Source: Humibacter sp. RRB41 (lineage in GTDB: Bacteria; Actinomycetota; Actinomycetes; Actinomycetales; Microbacteriaceae). Taken from it: a stretch of DNA of 64,000 nt. Of the stretch, positions 12,450 to 21,932 are shown one piece after another; positions within the stretch are counted from its first letter, which is position 1; each line of letters begins with the position of its first letter. A model generated the notes under the pieces. It was not told the DNA's origin. It did no database searches and saw only the letters and a program-made list of their open reading frames with translations. The stretch spans positions 310,001 through 374,000 of the forward strand of contig NZ_JAKWJQ010000002.1 in assembly GCF_022761015.1 (NCBI RefSeq), read 5' to 3'. Made by a program: the position numbers and the translations under genes.

Positions 12450-13442
12450 TCAGCTGGCAGAGCTTGTGGCTGCGGCCTTGGCTTCACCTGATTCGTCGTC
12501 GACGGAGGCGTCGTCTTCGTCGTCGTCCTCGTCATCCGAATCGGTGTCGAATGAGTCTACCGCAGCGTCGTCCCTGCCCCATTCACGCCCTGGCAGGTAC
12601 ACGTTCAGCTCGACGCCGGGGTGCCCGCGGGACTGCACGATGAAGATCACGAGGCCGAGGACGAAAGCGAGGAACGCCGCCCACACATTGAACGGGATGC
12701 TGAGGAAGGAGTACTCGCTCGGGTCGATGCGGATGGACTCGAGGTAGCTGCGACCGAGGCCGTACCACATCAGGTAACCGGCGAACATCTTGCCCCAACG
12801 CCACTGGAAGCGCTTCTCGAGGGCGAGCAGCACGATCACGCCGACGACGTTCCAGATGATCTCGTACAGGAACAGCGGCTGGAACAGGGTGCCGTCCGGC
12901 AGCCCGGTCGGGTAGGCCGCGTTGGTGCTCTCGATCTGCAGGCCCCACGGCAGGTTGGTCGGCAGGCCGTAGAGCTCGTGGTTCACGTAGTTGCCGAGAC
13001 GACCGATCGCCTGGGCGAGGAGCAACCCAGGTGCGATGGCATCGGCGAACGAGAAGAATCGCACGCCGGTCTGCTTGCTGGCGATGAACACGCCGACCGC
13101 GCCGCCGATCAATGACCCGAAGATCGCGTTGCCGCCTTCCCAGATGGCGAACACGTTCCACAGGTTCGCACCTGGGTAGAAGTAGTCCTCCGGGTGGGTG
13201 AACACGTGGTACAGACGCGCTCCGATCAAGCCGAGCACGACAGCCCAGATCAGGAAGTCGATCACGACGCCCGGCTCTCCGCCGCGTCTGGTCAGGCGGC
13301 GTGAGGTCCAGATCGTGGCGACGATGATGCCGACCAGGATGATCAGCGCGTAGGTGCGCACGTCCCAGTGCAGTCCGAAGAGGTTGATCGGGATGGACTG
13401 CCAGGAGATCGGAGGGCTAGGAATGCTGAGGTGTGCGATCAC
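12450..13442 (-). CDS. lgt: Prolipoprotein diacylglyceryl transferase
   Basis: 330 residues from a GTG at 13442 with AAAGGGA upstream; an alternative TTG at 13469 has no binding site. Lgt moves a diacylglyceryl group from phosphatidylglycerol to the lipobox cysteine of prelipoproteins in the cytoplasmic membrane. Seven hydrophobic segments are visible. The Lgt signature [13 protein letters not shown] lies at about 147-159, with [10 protein letters not shown] before it. The C-terminus carries a long acidic tail (about 40 residues rich in Asp, Glu and Ser) with no membrane character. Linkage of lgt to the 3' end of trp operons is a known actinobacterial arrangement. A substrate lipoprotein is encoded at 39798-40511. 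Confidence 0.95.
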   Translation of the reverse strand: MIAHLSIPSPPISWQSIPINLFGLHWDVRTYALIILVGIIVATIWTSRRLTRRGGEPGVVIDFLIWAVVLGLIGARLYHVFTHPEDYFYPGANLWNVFAIWEGGNAIFGSLIGGAVGVFIASKQTGVRFFSFADAIAPGLLLAQAIGRLGNYVNHELYGLPTNLPWGLQIESTNAAYPTGLPDGTLFQPLFLYEIIWNVVGVIVLLALEKRFQWRWGKMFAGYLMWYGLGRSYLESIRIDPSEYSFLSIPFNVWAAFLAFVLGLVIFIVQSRGHPGVELNVYLPGREWGRDDAAVDSFDTDSDDEDDDEDDASVDDESGEAKAAATSSAS

Positions 13443-13572
13443 CTGTCGGTTTCCCTTTCGTTCGGGCAACGGGGCCTTGGCGGCCTTCGGGCTGGCCCGA
13501 GTTCTGCGCCTCGGTCACCATAGTCTAAATCGGCTGTGTTCTTGCGTTCGCGGCGGGTGCCTGCGAGGTCGT

Positions 13573-14376
13573 TCAGTGGGATGCCGTGCCGGCCGCGAGC
13601 TCGGCGGCCACGTCGGCGACGCCCGCGACTCCCCCGTCTGCCAAGGCGCGCACGAGCGCGGACCCGACGATGGCGCCGTCGGCATAGCCGACGACCTGAC
13701 GCACCTGCTCACCGGTCGAGATGCCGATGCCGACGCACACGGTGCCGGCGCCCGCCTCTCGCAGACGAGCGACGAGCGTGCGTGCTGCCGTGTCGACATC
13801 CTTGCGCTCGCCCGTGATGCCCATGGTCGATACGGCGTAGACGAAACCGCGAGACGAGTCGGCCGCGAGGTGCAGGCGTTCGTCACTGGACGTCGGCGCG
13901 GCGAGGAAGACCCTGTCGAGTCCGGTGCGATCGCTCGTGGCGATCCAGTCGGCGGCCGAGTCAGGTGTGATGTCCGGCGTGATCAGCCCGCTGCCGCCCG
14001 CTGCCGCGAGCTCGTCGGCGAACCTCTCGACGCCGAACTGCACCACCGGGTTCCAGTACGTCATGACGAGGGCGGGAACGTCGACCCGTGATCGAATCTC
14101 CCGTACCGCCGTGAACACGTCGCGCACCCTGAAACCGTTGTGCAACGCCCGCTGAGTCGCCGCCTGGATCACCGGGCCGTCCATCACCGGATCGGAATAG
14201 GGCAAGCCCAACTCGAGCACGTCGACGCCGTTCTCGGCCATCGCGACGGCCGCGTCGATGCTCGTCTCGAGGTCGGGGAACCCCACGGGAAGGTAGCCGA
14301 CCAGTGCACCGGCCCGGTGCGTGTTCGCCTCCGCGATCCGCGATGCGACGTGGGCGGCCACTGTCGTTCCGCTCAT
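13573..14376 (-). CDS. trpA: Tryptophan synthase alpha chain
   Basis: 267 residues. It cleaves indole-3-glycerol phosphate to indole and glyceraldehyde 3-phosphate, and the indole is channelled to TrpB. The TIM-barrel catalytic acids are Glu55 ([11 protein letters not shown]) and Asp66 (PVMDGP), corresponding to Glu49 and Asp60 of the E. coli enzyme. The phosphate-binding end ([17 protein letters not shown]) is intact. The start ATG overlaps the trpB stop in ATGA, which suits a 1:1 complex by translational coupling. lgt begins 130 bases downstream. Confidence 0.97.
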   Translation of the reverse strand: MSGTTVAAHVASRIAEANTHRAGALVGYLPVGFPDLETSIDAAVAMAENGVDVLELGLPYSDPVMDGPVIQAATQRALHNGFRVRDVFTAVREIRSRVDVPALVMTYWNPVVQFGVERFADELAAAGGSGLITPDITPDSAADWIATSDRTGLDRVFLAAPTSSDERLHLAADSSRGFVYAVSTMGITGERKDVDTAARTLVARLREAGAGTVCVGIGISTGEQVRQVVGYADGAIVGSALVRALADGGVAGVADVAAELAAGTASH

Positions 14377-15590
14377 GCCTGTCCCTCCCCTGCAGCACCG
14401 TCGAGCAGGCCGAAGTAGGCGCCGGCGGTCTCGACGTCTTTGTCGCCGCGACCGGAGAGATTCACCAGGATGACGGCATCCTCGCCGAGCTGCTTCCCCA
14501 GGTTCAGTGCGCCTGCGAGAGCGTGCGACGACTCGATCGCCGGCAGGATGCCTTCGGTGCGGGTCAGCAGCCGGAACGCCTGCATCGCCTCGTCGTCGGT
14601 GATCGGCAGGTACGTCGCACGGCCGATGTCGCGCAACCACGCGTGCTCCGGACCGACGCCCGGATAGTCGAGGCCGGCGGAGATGGAGTGCGACTCCTTG
14701 GTCTGGCCGTCCTCGTCCTGCAGAACGTACGTCTTCGTTCCGTGCAGGATGCCGGGGGTTCCCTCGCTCAGGGTCGCTCCGTGCTCGCCGCTCGAGATGC
14801 CGTGTCCGCCAGGCTCGAAGCCGAACAGCTTGACGTCGGGGTCGTCGAGAAAGGCGTGGAAGATGCCGATGGCGTTCGAGCCACCGCCGACGCACGCCGC
14901 GACCGCGTCGGGCAGGCGCCCCGTGAGGTCGAGCACCTGCTGCCTGGCCTCTTCGCCGATGATCTTGTGGAAGTTGCGCACCATGGTCGGAAACGGGTGC
15001 GGACCGTTCACCGTGCCGAGCAGGTAGTGCGTGGTGTCCGCGTTCGCGACCCAGTCTCGGAAGGCCTCGTTGATGGCATCCTTCAGCGTCCGTGAGCCGG
15101 TCTTCACAGGCACCACCTCGGCACCGAGAAGGCGCATGCGTGCCACGTTGAGCGCCTGGCGCTTGGTGTCGACCTCGCCCATGTAGATCGTGCACTGCAT
15201 GCCGAAGAGGGCGGCGGCCGTCGCCGTTGCGACGCCGTGCTGGCCGGCTCCGGTCTCGGCGATCAGGCGGGTCTTGCCGAGCCTTCGCACGAGCAGCGCC
15301 TGTCCGAGCACGTTGTTGATCTTGTGCGAACCGGTGTGGTTGAGGTCTTCGCGCTTGAGGATGATGCGGGCGCCGCCGGCGTGTTTCGCGAACCTCGGCA
15401 CCTCGGTGATGATCGAAGGGCGGCCAGTGTAGGTGGCATGCAGTTCGGCGAGTTCGGCGGCGAAGGCGGGATCCTGTTGCGCCGCCTCGTACACCGCGGA
15501 CAGCTCGTCGAGCGTGGCGATGAGCGATTCCGGCATGTATCTGCCGCCGTAGTCGCCGAAGTCCGGTCCGGTTTGGTCGCGTAGAGCCAT
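14373..15590 (-). CDS. trpB: Tryptophan synthase beta chain
   Basis: 405 residues. It joins indole and serine to tryptophan with pyridoxal phosphate. The Schiff-base lysine is Lys90 in [10 protein letters not shown]. The glycine-rich phosphate loop is [10 protein letters not shown], and the C-terminal cofactor-contacting segment is NLSGRGDKD. The start at 15590 ([20 protein letters not shown]) has AGGGAAG upstream; an extension to 15647 is not conserved. This is the TrpB1 type that pairs with TrpA, and trpA follows with a 4-base overlap. A small hairpin lies between trpC and this gene. Confidence 0.97.
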   Translation of the reverse strand: MALRDQTGPDFGDYGGRYMPESLIATLDELSAVYEAAQQDPAFAAELAELHATYTGRPSIITEVPRFAKHAGGARIILKREDLNHTGSHKINNVLGQALLVRRLGKTRLIAETGAGQHGVATATAAALFGMQCTIYMGEVDTKRQALNVARMRLLGAEVVPVKTGSRTLKDAINEAFRDWVANADTTHYLLGTVNGPHPFPTMVRNFHKIIGEEARQQVLDLTGRLPDAVAACVGGGSNAIGIFHAFLDDPDVKLFGFEPGGHGISSGEHGATLSEGTPGILHGTKTYVLQDEDGQTKESHSISAGLDYPGVGPEHAWLRDIGRATYLPITDDEAMQAFRLLTRTEGILPAIESSHALAGALNLGKQLGEDAVILVNLSGRGDKDVETAGAYFGLLDGAAGEGQA

Positions 15591-15611
15591 GGTCACTTCC
15601 CTGAAGGGGTG

Positions 15612-15628
15612 GTGCCGCTGTGCGGCAC
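15612..15628 (-). other. Intercistronic hairpin between trpC and trpB
   Basis: GTGCCGC and GCGGCAC form a perfect 7-bp stem with a 3-base loop in the only sizeable gap (61 bases) inside the trp cluster. It may be an RNA-processing or attenuation element, or chance. Confidence 0.35.
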
Positions 15629-15651
15629 GGGATGTGCGAGGTGTCACCCTC

Positions 15652-16422
15652 TCACGCTGAGAGGAATTCCGAGAGCGTCGCGAGCGGGTCGCTGGTGACG
15701 AGGGCCTCGCCCACCAGCACGACGTCGGCGCCGTCCTCTCGGTAGTGCGCGACGTCGGCCGCGCTGAGCACCGCCGACTCCGCGACGCGGACGACGCCGG
15801 AAGGAATGCTGTCGGCGAGCGATCCGAAGAGGTCGCGATCGAGTTCGAAGGTGCTGAGATTGCGGGCGTTCACGCCGACCAGCGAAGCTCCGGCATCCAG
15901 CGCCCTCGCGATCTCCTCTGCCGAGTGGGTCTCGACGAGCACGGTCATGCCGAGCGACGCCGCGAGCCGGTGGAGCGAGACGAGCGTCGGCTGGTCGAGC
16001 GCGGCCACGATGAGCAGAACGATGTCGGCTCCCGCGGCTCTCGCCTCGTACACCTGGTACGGATCGGCGATGAAGTCCTTGCGCAGCACCGGGATCGTGA
16101 CGGCGTCTCGAACCGCGCGCAGGTCGTCGAGCGAACCGAGGAATTTGCGCTGTTCGGTGAGCACGCTGATGGCACTCGCGCCCGCCTGCTGGTACACCGT
16201 GGCCAGCGCCGCGGGGTCGGGAATGTCGGCCAGCCGTCCGCGCGAGGGGCTCGCGCGCTTCACCTCCGCGATGATCTTGACGGCGGATGCCGGTGCCAAC
16301 GCATCGAGAGCATCCAGCGCGGGCGCTGCCTGCGCTGCGGCCGCCACAACGGCATCGAGAGGCGTGTCGACGGCGCGGGCATGGGCATCCGCCACCGCCC
16401 CGTCGACGAGGTCGGTCAGCAC
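15652..16422 (-). CDS. trpC: Indole-3-glycerol phosphate synthase
   Basis: 256 residues from a GTG at 16422, 5 bases after the stop of the upstream small gene. The longer frame has an arginine-rich, unconserved leader. The enzyme closes carboxyphenylamino-deoxyribulose phosphate to indole-3-glycerol phosphate. Catalytic features are Glu53 and Lys55 in [13 protein letters not shown], Lys in VLRKDFI, the GVNARNL strand and VAESAV. It is the single-domain form, with no PRA isomerase fusion. TrpF is absent here, as in most actinobacteria that use the dual-function PriA/HisA isomerase. trpD and trpG are also not in this window. Confidence 0.95.
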   Translation of the reverse strand: MLTDLVDGAVADAHARAVDTPLDAVVAAAAQAAPALDALDALAPASAVKIIAEVKRASPSRGRLADIPDPAALATVYQQAGASAISVLTEQRKFLGSLDDLRAVRDAVTIPVLRKDFIADPYQVYEARAAGADIVLLIVAALDQPTLVSLHRLAASLGMTVLVETHSAEEIARALDAGASLVGVNARNLSTFELDRDLFGSLADSIPSGVVRVAESAVLSAADVAHYREDGADVVLVGEALVTSDPLATLSEFLSA

Positions 16423-16427
16423 AGCGG

Positions 16428-16658
16428 TCAGTGGCCCTTGGGCTGGTACTTCGGCCCGTTCACGCCGTAGCCGGCCCGCGACATGATTCCGCCGACGATC
16501 GGCCCGATCACGACGACGACAGCGCCGGCGAGCACGACCCACGGCTGGTCGAACCAGAACGCGAAGGTTCCCACTGTCACACCGATCAGCATGATGATGA
16601 CGGCGGTCCAGGCGGCGGGCGAGTGGCCGTGGCCGGGATCCGAGGACTCAGCGCTCAT
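16428..16658 (-). CDS. Small HGH-motif membrane protein of the trp operon (DUF6704-like)
   Basis: 76 residues, or 79 if the ATG at 16667 is used; neither start has a strong ribosome binding site. After a hydrophilic N-terminus with the motif HGHSPAAWTAV come two hydrophobic segments (about 17-37 and 42-62), then a basic tail (GPKYQPKGH). Actinobacterial trp operons commonly encode a small protein with this HGxxPAAWTAV motif and two membrane helices. The function is unknown (DUF6704/HGxxPAAW family, from memory). It sits between the Trp-associated membrane protein and trpC, 5 bases from trpC. A role at the membrane tied to tryptophan synthesis is inferred from position only. Confidence 0.8.
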   Translation of the reverse strand: MSAESSDPGHGHSPAAWTAVIIMLIGVTVGTFAFWFDQPWVVLAGAVVVVIGPIVGGIMSRAGYGVNGPKYQPKGH

Positions 16659-16694
16659 GACTCTCATTTCAGGAGGGGACGATACGAATCCAGT

Positions 16695-17378
16695 CTACCG
16701 AACGGGAGGGTCGTCCTCGGTCGGGCCTTCGGTCGGCTCGTCAACTGGGCCGTCCGTCGGATCGTCGCCGCGGCTGAGCTCGTCCCAGTCGTCGATCGCG
16801 GCGTCCCGCGCACTCAGGTGCGCGTCGGCGTCGCTGCGAACGGGCTCAGCGGCATCCTTGACGGCGCCGTAGCGGCGGGATGCGGTCGGCCAGGTGTGGG
16901 CGAACGCGATGACGGCGACGGCGGCCAGAGCGAGCAGGATGCCGCCGGTCAGCGCGAGCGCCGGCCATGCCGTGGCATCCGTGCTGCCGATCACCGCACG
17001 CACGCTGGCATCGCCGGCGATACCCGTCGCCTTCGTCACGACCGAGATGCTGGAGCCGGAGGGATCGGCGATCGCTCCGATAGCCGAGCCGATGACACTC
17101 CCGGCCAGCACGAGTCCGAGCACCGCAAGCACGTAGCGCAGCACGCGACCCGCGAGGGCGAGGGCACCTGCGAATGCGAGGCCGGCCACCGACAGCGCCG
17201 CGATGGCGGGCGCCGAGTTCGAACCGGTCACCGCGAGTGCTGCGGAGTGCCCGGCGGCTGCGGTGAGATGCAGCGTGTACCAGGTCTGGGTGGACGCTGA
17301 CAGCGCGAGGCCGCTTCCCACCAGGGCAAGGAGAATGGCCCCGTATTTGAAGCTTCGGCCGGACCGTGACGCTGACAT
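16695..17378 (-). CDS. Trp biosynthesis-associated membrane protein
   Basis: 227 residues of the Trp_oprn_chp family (TIGR02234-type), found inside actinobacterial trp operons and of unknown biochemical role. Hydrophobic segments are near 12-30, 57-78, 80-102 and 143-161. The first helix is followed by the family's characteristic STQTWYT motif, which should lie outside the membrane. The C-terminal 50 residues are acidic and probably disordered (DDPTDGPVDEPTEGPTEDDPP). The ATG begins 1 base after the trpE stop (TGAGATG), so it is translated with trpE. Confidence 0.88.
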   Translation of the reverse strand: MSASRSGRSFKYGAILLALVGSGLALSASTQTWYTLHLTAAAGHSAALAVTGSNSAPAIAALSVAGLAFAGALALAGRVLRYVLAVLGLVLAGSVIGSAIGAIADPSGSSISVVTKATGIAGDASVRAVIGSTDATAWPALALTGGILLALAAVAVIAFAHTWPTASRRYGAVKDAAEPVRSDADAHLSARDAAIDDWDELSRGDDPTDGPVDEPTEGPTEDDPPVR

Positions 17379-17379
17379 C

Positions 17380-18921
17380 TCAGACCACCCGCTTCAACGC
17401 GTTCGCGATGGCGACCGCGCGCAGTGGTGCTGCCGCCTTGTTCTGCGACTCGACGAACTCCGTCACGGGCACCGAATCGGCGACGAGCCCGCCGCCCGCC
17501 TGCACGCGCGCCACCCCGTCCATGATCGTTGCGGTGCGGATGGCGATGGCCAGGTCGGCGTCGCCGCCGAAGCCGAAGTAGCCAACCACTCCCCCGTAGA
17601 CACCACGCTGAGCAGGCTCGAGGTCGTCGATGATCTCAAGGGCGCGTGGCTTCGGGGCCCCGGAGAGCGTTCCGGCCGGGAATGTCGAGCGGAAGACGTC
17701 GATCGCCGTGGCGTCGTCACTGAGGTCGCCCTCGACCGACGAGACGATGTGCATGATGTGGCTGAACCGCTCCACCCGCATGAACTCGGTGACCTCGACG
17801 GTTCCAGCCACGCAGACACGCGCCAGATCGTTGCGCGCAAGGTCGACGAGCATGAGGTGCTCTGCACGCTCCTTCTCGTCGGCGAGCAGCTCCGACTCGA
17901 GCTCGGCATCCTCTTCAGGAGTGGCACCACGGGGCCGGGAACCGGCGATGGGATGCGTGTACGCACGTCGGTCCTGTACCTTCACCAGCGCCTCGGGTGA
18001 CGAGCCAACGACGGTGTAGGGATCCCCCTGAGCTCGATCCAGCTGCAGCAGGTACATGTACGGGCTCGGGTTCAGGCTGCGGAGCACACGATAGACATCG
18101 AGTGGATCGGCGGCGCTCGGCAGCTCGAACCGCTGCGAGATCACCACCTGGAACACGTCCCCGGCTCGAATATGCGCCTTCGCATCTTCGACGGACGCGA
18201 GGAAGTCCTCGCGCACGGTGCGTGACACCGCGTCGGGGACCGCGCCGAAGTCGGCCAGCTCGAGGTGGGCCTCCGCCGGACGGGAGAGCCCGGCCTGCAT
18301 GCGGTCGAGGCGCTGCTGCGCGTCGGCCCACAACTCGTCGGAGTCGTGCACGTCATCGGCCAGCACGTTGGCGATCAGTCGTACCGTGCCGAAGCGATGG
18401 TCGACGGCAACCAGATCCGCCACGAAGCACAGCGCCTGGCCCGGCACGTCGAACTCGGCGGGCGGGCGGTTCGGCAGCCGCTCCAGTTGGCGAACGGCTT
18501 CCCAGCCGATGAAGCCGACGAGGCCGCCGGTGAGAGGCGGAAGGCCCTCGACGGGCTCCGACTCCCAGCGTCGGTGCAGGAGCGAGAGCAGGTCGAGCGA
18601 CGGGGCTTCCGCGAGACGGGCAGCGGCATCCGCGCCGAACGCGCGCTCGGCGTCGAGACCATAGTCGAGCCACACGGACTCGTCGCCCAGCTGCGTCAGC
18701 ACGCCGAATGCCGCAACCCCGACGAACGAGTAGCGGGAGAAGATGCCGCCCTGCTCTGCTGACTCGAGCAGGAACGTGCCGGGGCGCTCGTGTGCGAGCT
18801 TGCGGTAGATGCCGACGGGTGTCTCCCCGTCGGCGAAGAGCTCGCGGGTCACTGGGATCACGCGTCGATCCCCGATCAGGCGATCGAACTGCTCTCGCGT
18901 CGTGGTGCCGGCGTCGGTCAT
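17380..18921 (-). CDS. trpE: Anthranilate synthase component I
   Basis: 513 residues. It makes anthranilate from chorismate using ammonia supplied by TrpG, which is not encoded here and not fused. The N-terminal regulatory region keeps the tryptophan-binding LLES (51-54) and RYSF (63-66) pair, so feedback inhibition is expected. The chorismate-binding C-terminal half shows ISQRFEL, VGSSPEAL, HLMLVDLARNDLARV and GTLSGAPKPRALEII. The start ATG at 18921 overlaps the hisI stop in ATGA, joining the histidine and tryptophan clusters in one transcript. There is no room for a leader peptide or attenuator directly before trpE. Confidence 0.97.
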   Translation of the reverse strand: MTDAGTTTREQFDRLIGDRRVIPVTRELFADGETPVGIYRKLAHERPGTFLLESAEQGGIFSRYSFVGVAAFGVLTQLGDESVWLDYGLDAERAFGADAAARLAEAPSLDLLSLLHRRWESEPVEGLPPLTGGLVGFIGWEAVRQLERLPNRPPAEFDVPGQALCFVADLVAVDHRFGTVRLIANVLADDVHDSDELWADAQQRLDRMQAGLSRPAEAHLELADFGAVPDAVSRTVREDFLASVEDAKAHIRAGDVFQVVISQRFELPSAADPLDVYRVLRSLNPSPYMYLLQLDRAQGDPYTVVGSSPEALVKVQDRRAYTHPIAGSRPRGATPEEDAELESELLADEKERAEHLMLVDLARNDLARVCVAGTVEVTEFMRVERFSHIMHIVSSVEGDLSDDATAIDVFRSTFPAGTLSGAPKPRALEIIDDLEPAQRGVYGGVVGYFGFGGDADLAIAIRTATIMDGVARVQAGGGLVADSVPVTEFVESQNKAAAPLRAVAIANALKRVV

Positions 18922-19334
18922 GCTGCGCTCTCGGGTGTCGTGGATGCCGGGTCGATGACGGTCGGGTGCAGAACGTCGGTGTCGAAGCAGGTACGCGTGC
19001 CGGTGTGGCAGGCAGCGCCGATCTGATCGACGGTCACGAGCAGGGTGTCGCCGTCGCAGTCGAGTGCGGCGTCGCGCACGAACTGCACGTTTCCTGACGT
19101 GTCGCCCTTGCGCCAGTACTCCTGACGAGATCGCGACCAGAACGTCACGCGGCCCTCGGTCATCGTGCGCTGGAACGCCTCGCGGTCCATCCAGCCCACC
19201 ATGAGGACCTCTTTGGAGTCCCACTGCTGAATGACGGCCGTGAGCAGTCCCTTGTCGTCGAAGCGCACGCGGTCGAGCACTGCGGATGCCTGCTCCCGCG
19301 TCAACGTGCGCTGCTGAAGCCCCGCGTCGCTCAC
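18918..19334 (-). CDS. hisI: Phosphoribosyl-AMP cyclohydrolase
   Basis: 138 residues. It opens the purine ring of phosphoribosyl-AMP, the third step of histidine synthesis. Zn2+ and Mg2+ ligands are visible: Asp/Cys in LDCDGDTLL (Cys93), then CHTGTRTC with Cys109 and Cys116. It is the single-function form; the pyrophosphohydrolase is separate (hisE at 20993-21256). The GTG start overlaps the hisF stop in GTGA, and its own stop overlaps the trpE start in ATGA. Confidence 0.96.
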   Translation of the reverse strand: MSDAGLQQRTLTREQASAVLDRVRFDDKGLLTAVIQQWDSKEVLMVGWMDREAFQRTMTEGRVTFWSRSRQEYWRKGDTSGNVQFVRDAALDCDGDTLLVTVDQIGAACHTGTRTCFDTDVLHPTVIDPASTTPESAA

Positions 19335-20095
19335 CTTCGCACCTCCGCACCCGCGCTCTGCAGCGCATCCTTCACATCGCCGATGGTCATCACGCCGTCG
19401 TGGAACACGCTGGCGGCGAGCACGGCGTCCGCGCCGGCATCCACAGCCGGGGCGAAGTGCTCGACGGCTCCCGCCCCACCGGACGCGATCACCGGCACGG
19501 AGCTGATCTCGCGCATGCGACGCACGAGCTCCAGGTCGAAGCCCTGCTTCGTGCCGTCGGCGTCGATGGAGTTGACAAGGAGCTCGCCTGCTCCCAGGCC
19601 GATGGCGCGGGATGCCCAGTCGAGTGCGTCGAGATCCGTCTCCGTGCGGCCGCCGTGCGTGGTCACCACGAATCCGGACTCCGTGCGAGGCGACCTCGTG
19701 ACGTCCAGAGACAGCACGAGCACCTGCGCGCCGAACCTGTCGGCGATCTCGGTGAGCAGGCCGGGGCGGGCGATGGCGGCGCTGTTGACGCCGATCTTGT
19801 CTGCGCCGCTGCCCAGCAGCCTCGCAACGTCATCGACGCTGCGCACTCCCCCGCCGACGGTGAGCGGGATGAAGACCTGCTCGGCGGTGCGGCGCACCAC
19901 GTCGTAGGTCGTCGCCCTCCCCTCCACCGTCGCGGTGACGTCGAGGAAGGTGAGTTCGTCCGCACCCTGCTCGTAGTACTTCGCTGCGAGTTCGACAGGG
20001 TCGCCTGCGTCACGCAGGCCGCGGAAGTTCACGCCCTTGACGACGCGGCCGTCCGCGACGTCGAGACACGGGATGACGCGGATCGCGAGCGACAT
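19331..20095 (-). CDS. hisF: Imidazole glycerol phosphate synthase, cyclase subunit
   Basis: 254 residues, a complete TIM barrel. It uses ammonia from HisH to convert PRFAR to imidazole glycerol phosphate and AICAR. The first strand carries catalytic Asp12 ([16 protein letters not shown]); the second catalytic Asp lies mid-chain in the SLDVTRS strand. Phosphate loops VGGGVRS and ASGGAGA are present. HisH and HisA are not in the window. It starts 3 bases after the hisG stop. Confidence 0.97.
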   Translation of the reverse strand: MSLAIRVIPCLDVADGRVVKGVNFRGLRDAGDPVELAAKYYEQGADELTFLDVTATVEGRATTYDVVRRTAEQVFIPLTVGGGVRSVDDVARLLGSGADKIGVNSAAIARPGLLTEIADRFGAQVLVLSLDVTRSPRTESGFVVTTHGGRTETDLDALDWASRAIGLGAGELLVNSIDADGTKQGFDLELVRRMREISSVPVIASGGAGAVEHFAPAVDAGADAVLAASVFHDGVMTIGDVKDALQSAGAEVRR

Positions 20096-20098
20096 CGC

Positions 20099-20941
20099 TC
20101 AGAGCCTCGCGGCGTGGATCGGCGTCACGAGAATGGCGCGAGCACCCAGCTCGTAGAGGTCGTCCATGATGCGATTCGTGCTCAAGCGCGGCACCATGGC
20201 CCGCACGGCCACCCAGCCGGAGTCACGCAACGGCGAGATGGTCGGCGACTCGACGCCCGGCGTCAGGGCAACCGCGCGTTCGATCAGGTGCGAAGGCAGG
20301 TCGTAGTCGATCAGCACGTACTGCCTGGCGACCATCACGCCCTGAAGACGCCTGTGCAGCGTCCCGAGACCGGATGCCGGCTCCCCTGGGGCGCTGATCA
20401 GCACGGCCTGAGACTGCAGGATGACCGGTCCGAAGATCTCGAGACCTTGCTTGCGCAGAGTGGAGCCGGTCTCGACGACGTCGGCGACGGCATCCGCGAC
20501 ACCGAGGCGCACGGCGGATTCGACGGCCCCGTCGAGTCTCACGAGCGTGACGGAGACGCCTGCCTCGTGCAGGAACGCCCCGACGAGCCCGTCGTAGCTG
20601 GTGGCGATGCGCAGTCCCTCGAGTTCGCGCAGCTCGGAGAAGCGCCCGGCCGGACCGGCGAACCGGAACGTGGACGCCGCGAAGCCGAGCTCGTCGATCT
20701 CGCTGGCCGGTGAGCCGGAATCGAGCATCAGGTCGCGGCCGGTGATGCCGACGTCCAGTGCTCCACTGCCGACGTAGGTCGCGATGTCGCGCGGTCTCAA
20801 GTAGAAGAACTCGACGTCGTTCGCCTGGTCGACGACGATGAGTTCCTTGGGGTCTTTTCGGCCCGTGTAGCCCGCCTCGGCGAGCATCACGGCGGCGGTC
20901 TCCGACAACGAGCCCTTGTTGGGCACGGCGATCTTCAGCAT
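20099..20941 (-). CDS. hisG: ATP phosphoribosyltransferase (long form)
   Basis: 280 residues. It commits PRPP and ATP to histidine synthesis. The N-terminal strand MLKIAVPNKGSLSE and the periplasmic-binding-like catalytic domain are followed by a C-terminal ACT-like regulatory domain (about 210-280, starting at RLQGVMVARQYVL). This marks the hexameric long form that is feedback-inhibited by histidine and does not need HisZ. A gap of 51 bases separates it from hisE. No T-box or histidine leader peptide is seen there. Confidence 0.96.
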   Translation of the reverse strand: MLKIAVPNKGSLSETAAVMLAEAGYTGRKDPKELIVVDQANDVEFFYLRPRDIATYVGSGALDVGITGRDLMLDSGSPASEIDELGFAASTFRFAGPAGRFSELRELEGLRIATSYDGLVGAFLHEAGVSVTLVRLDGAVESAVRLGVADAVADVVETGSTLRKQGLEIFGPVILQSQAVLISAPGEPASGLGTLHRRLQGVMVARQYVLIDYDLPSHLIERAVALTPGVESPTISPLRDSGWVAVRAMVPRLSTNRIMDDLYELGARAILVTPIHAARL

Positions 20942-20992
20942 GGTCTGCTGGTCTTCCTCACGGTCTGCTGGTCACGGTCATCGATGCGCACA

Positions 20993-21256
20993 TCACAGAT
21001 GTCGGTACACGTCCTGCAGCGTGAGGCCCTTCTTCAGCAAGAGCACCTGAAGGTGGTAAAGCAGCTGGGAGACTTCTTCTGCCGTCTCGTCGTCGCTCTG
21101 GAACTCGGCCGCCATCCATACTTCGGCAGCCTCTTCGACGATCTTCTTTCCGATGGCGTGGATGCCGGCATCGAGCTCGCGTACGGTGCCTGAGTCCGCT
21201 GGACGGGTCTCGGCCTTGATGGCGAGTTCGGCGAACAGCTCGTCGAAGGTTTTCAC
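20993..21256 (-). CDS. hisE: Phosphoribosyl-ATP pyrophosphatase
   Basis: 87 residues with a GTG start 4 bases after the rpe stop. It hydrolyses phosphoribosyl-ATP to phosphoribosyl-AMP. The MazG-like four-helix motif [13 protein letters not shown] and the later [15 protein letters not shown] carry the Mg2+-binding acidic residues. Length and motifs are typical of the single-function actinobacterial enzyme. Placement just before hisG is conserved in actinobacteria. Confidence 0.95.
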   Translation of the reverse strand: MKTFDELFAELAIKAETRPADSGTVRELDAGIHAIGKKIVEEAAEVWMAAEFQSDDETAEEVSQLLYHLQVLLLKKGLTLQDVYRHL

Positions 21257-21260
21257 CGTT

Positions 21261-21932
21261 CTAGGTTAGTGGCTGCGACATGTGCCCTGCGGCGGTGTCG
21301 CGCAGCACGGCGATCTGGGCTGCGGGGTCTTCAGCACGGAACACACTCGAGCCCGCGACGAACGTGTCAGCGCCCGCCTCAGCTGCTGTGACGATCGTCT
21401 CCTCCGTGATGCCGCCGTCGACCTCGAGCCACACATCGAGCCCTCTCGCCGTCACGGCCTCACGCAGGGTGCGGAGCTTGGGCATGGTCTCTGCCATGAA
21501 GCTCTGGCCGCCGAAACCCGGTTCGACGGTCATCACGAGCACCTGGTCGAACTCCGCGAGGAGCTCGAGGTAGGCATCCGCTTCCGTGCCGGGCTTGAGG
21601 GCGATTCCCGCTCTGGCGCCGAGCGATCGCAGTCGACGCGCGAGTGCGACGGGGTCGGCGGCGGCTTCCGCGTGGAAGGTGACTGAGTGGGCGCCAAGTT
21701 GCGCGTAGCCCGGTGCCCAGCGGTCGGGATCGTCGATCATCAGGTGCACGTCGAGCGGAATCGTCGAGACATCCTGAATGCGCCCCACCATCTGCGGCCC
21801 GAATGTGAGGTTCGGCACGAAGTGGTTGTCCATCACGTCCACGTGCACCAGATCGGCCGTGGCGATGCGGCCGAGGTCGCGCTGCATGTTGACGAAGTCG
21901 GCGGCAAGAATGCTGGGATTGATGCGGGGCAC
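21261..21932 (-). CDS. rpe: Ribulose-phosphate 3-epimerase
   Basis: 223 residues, a TIM barrel interconverting ribulose 5-phosphate and xylulose 5-phosphate in the pentose phosphate pathway. Motifs are [22 protein letters not shown] (metal-binding Asp and His), [13 protein letters not shown] and VDGGI. The GTG start shares one base with the rsmB stop (TAGTG). Its position before the his genes links pentose phosphate supply to PRPP-consuming histidine synthesis, though co-regulation is inferred. Confidence 0.97.
   Translation of the reverse strand: MPRINPSILAADFVNMQRDLGRIATADLVHVDVMDNHFVPNLTFGPQMVGRIQDVSTIPLDVHLMIDDPDRWAPGYAQLGAHSVTFHAEAAADPVALARRLRSLGARAGIALKPGTEADAYLELLAEFDQVLVMTVEPGFGGQSFMAETMPKLRTLREAVTARGLDVWLEVDGGITEETIVTAAEAGADTFVAGSSVFRAEDPAAQIAVLRDTAAGHMSQPLT

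Noticed and set aside
13573-15195. 540-codon frame suggesting a TrpB-TrpA fusion
   Set aside because: The upstream half is the wrong frame of trpB; TrpA begins at its own ATG in an ATGA overlap.
17379-18921. Leader-peptide attenuator before trpE
   Set aside because: trpE starts inside the hisI stop codon, leaving no room for a leader.
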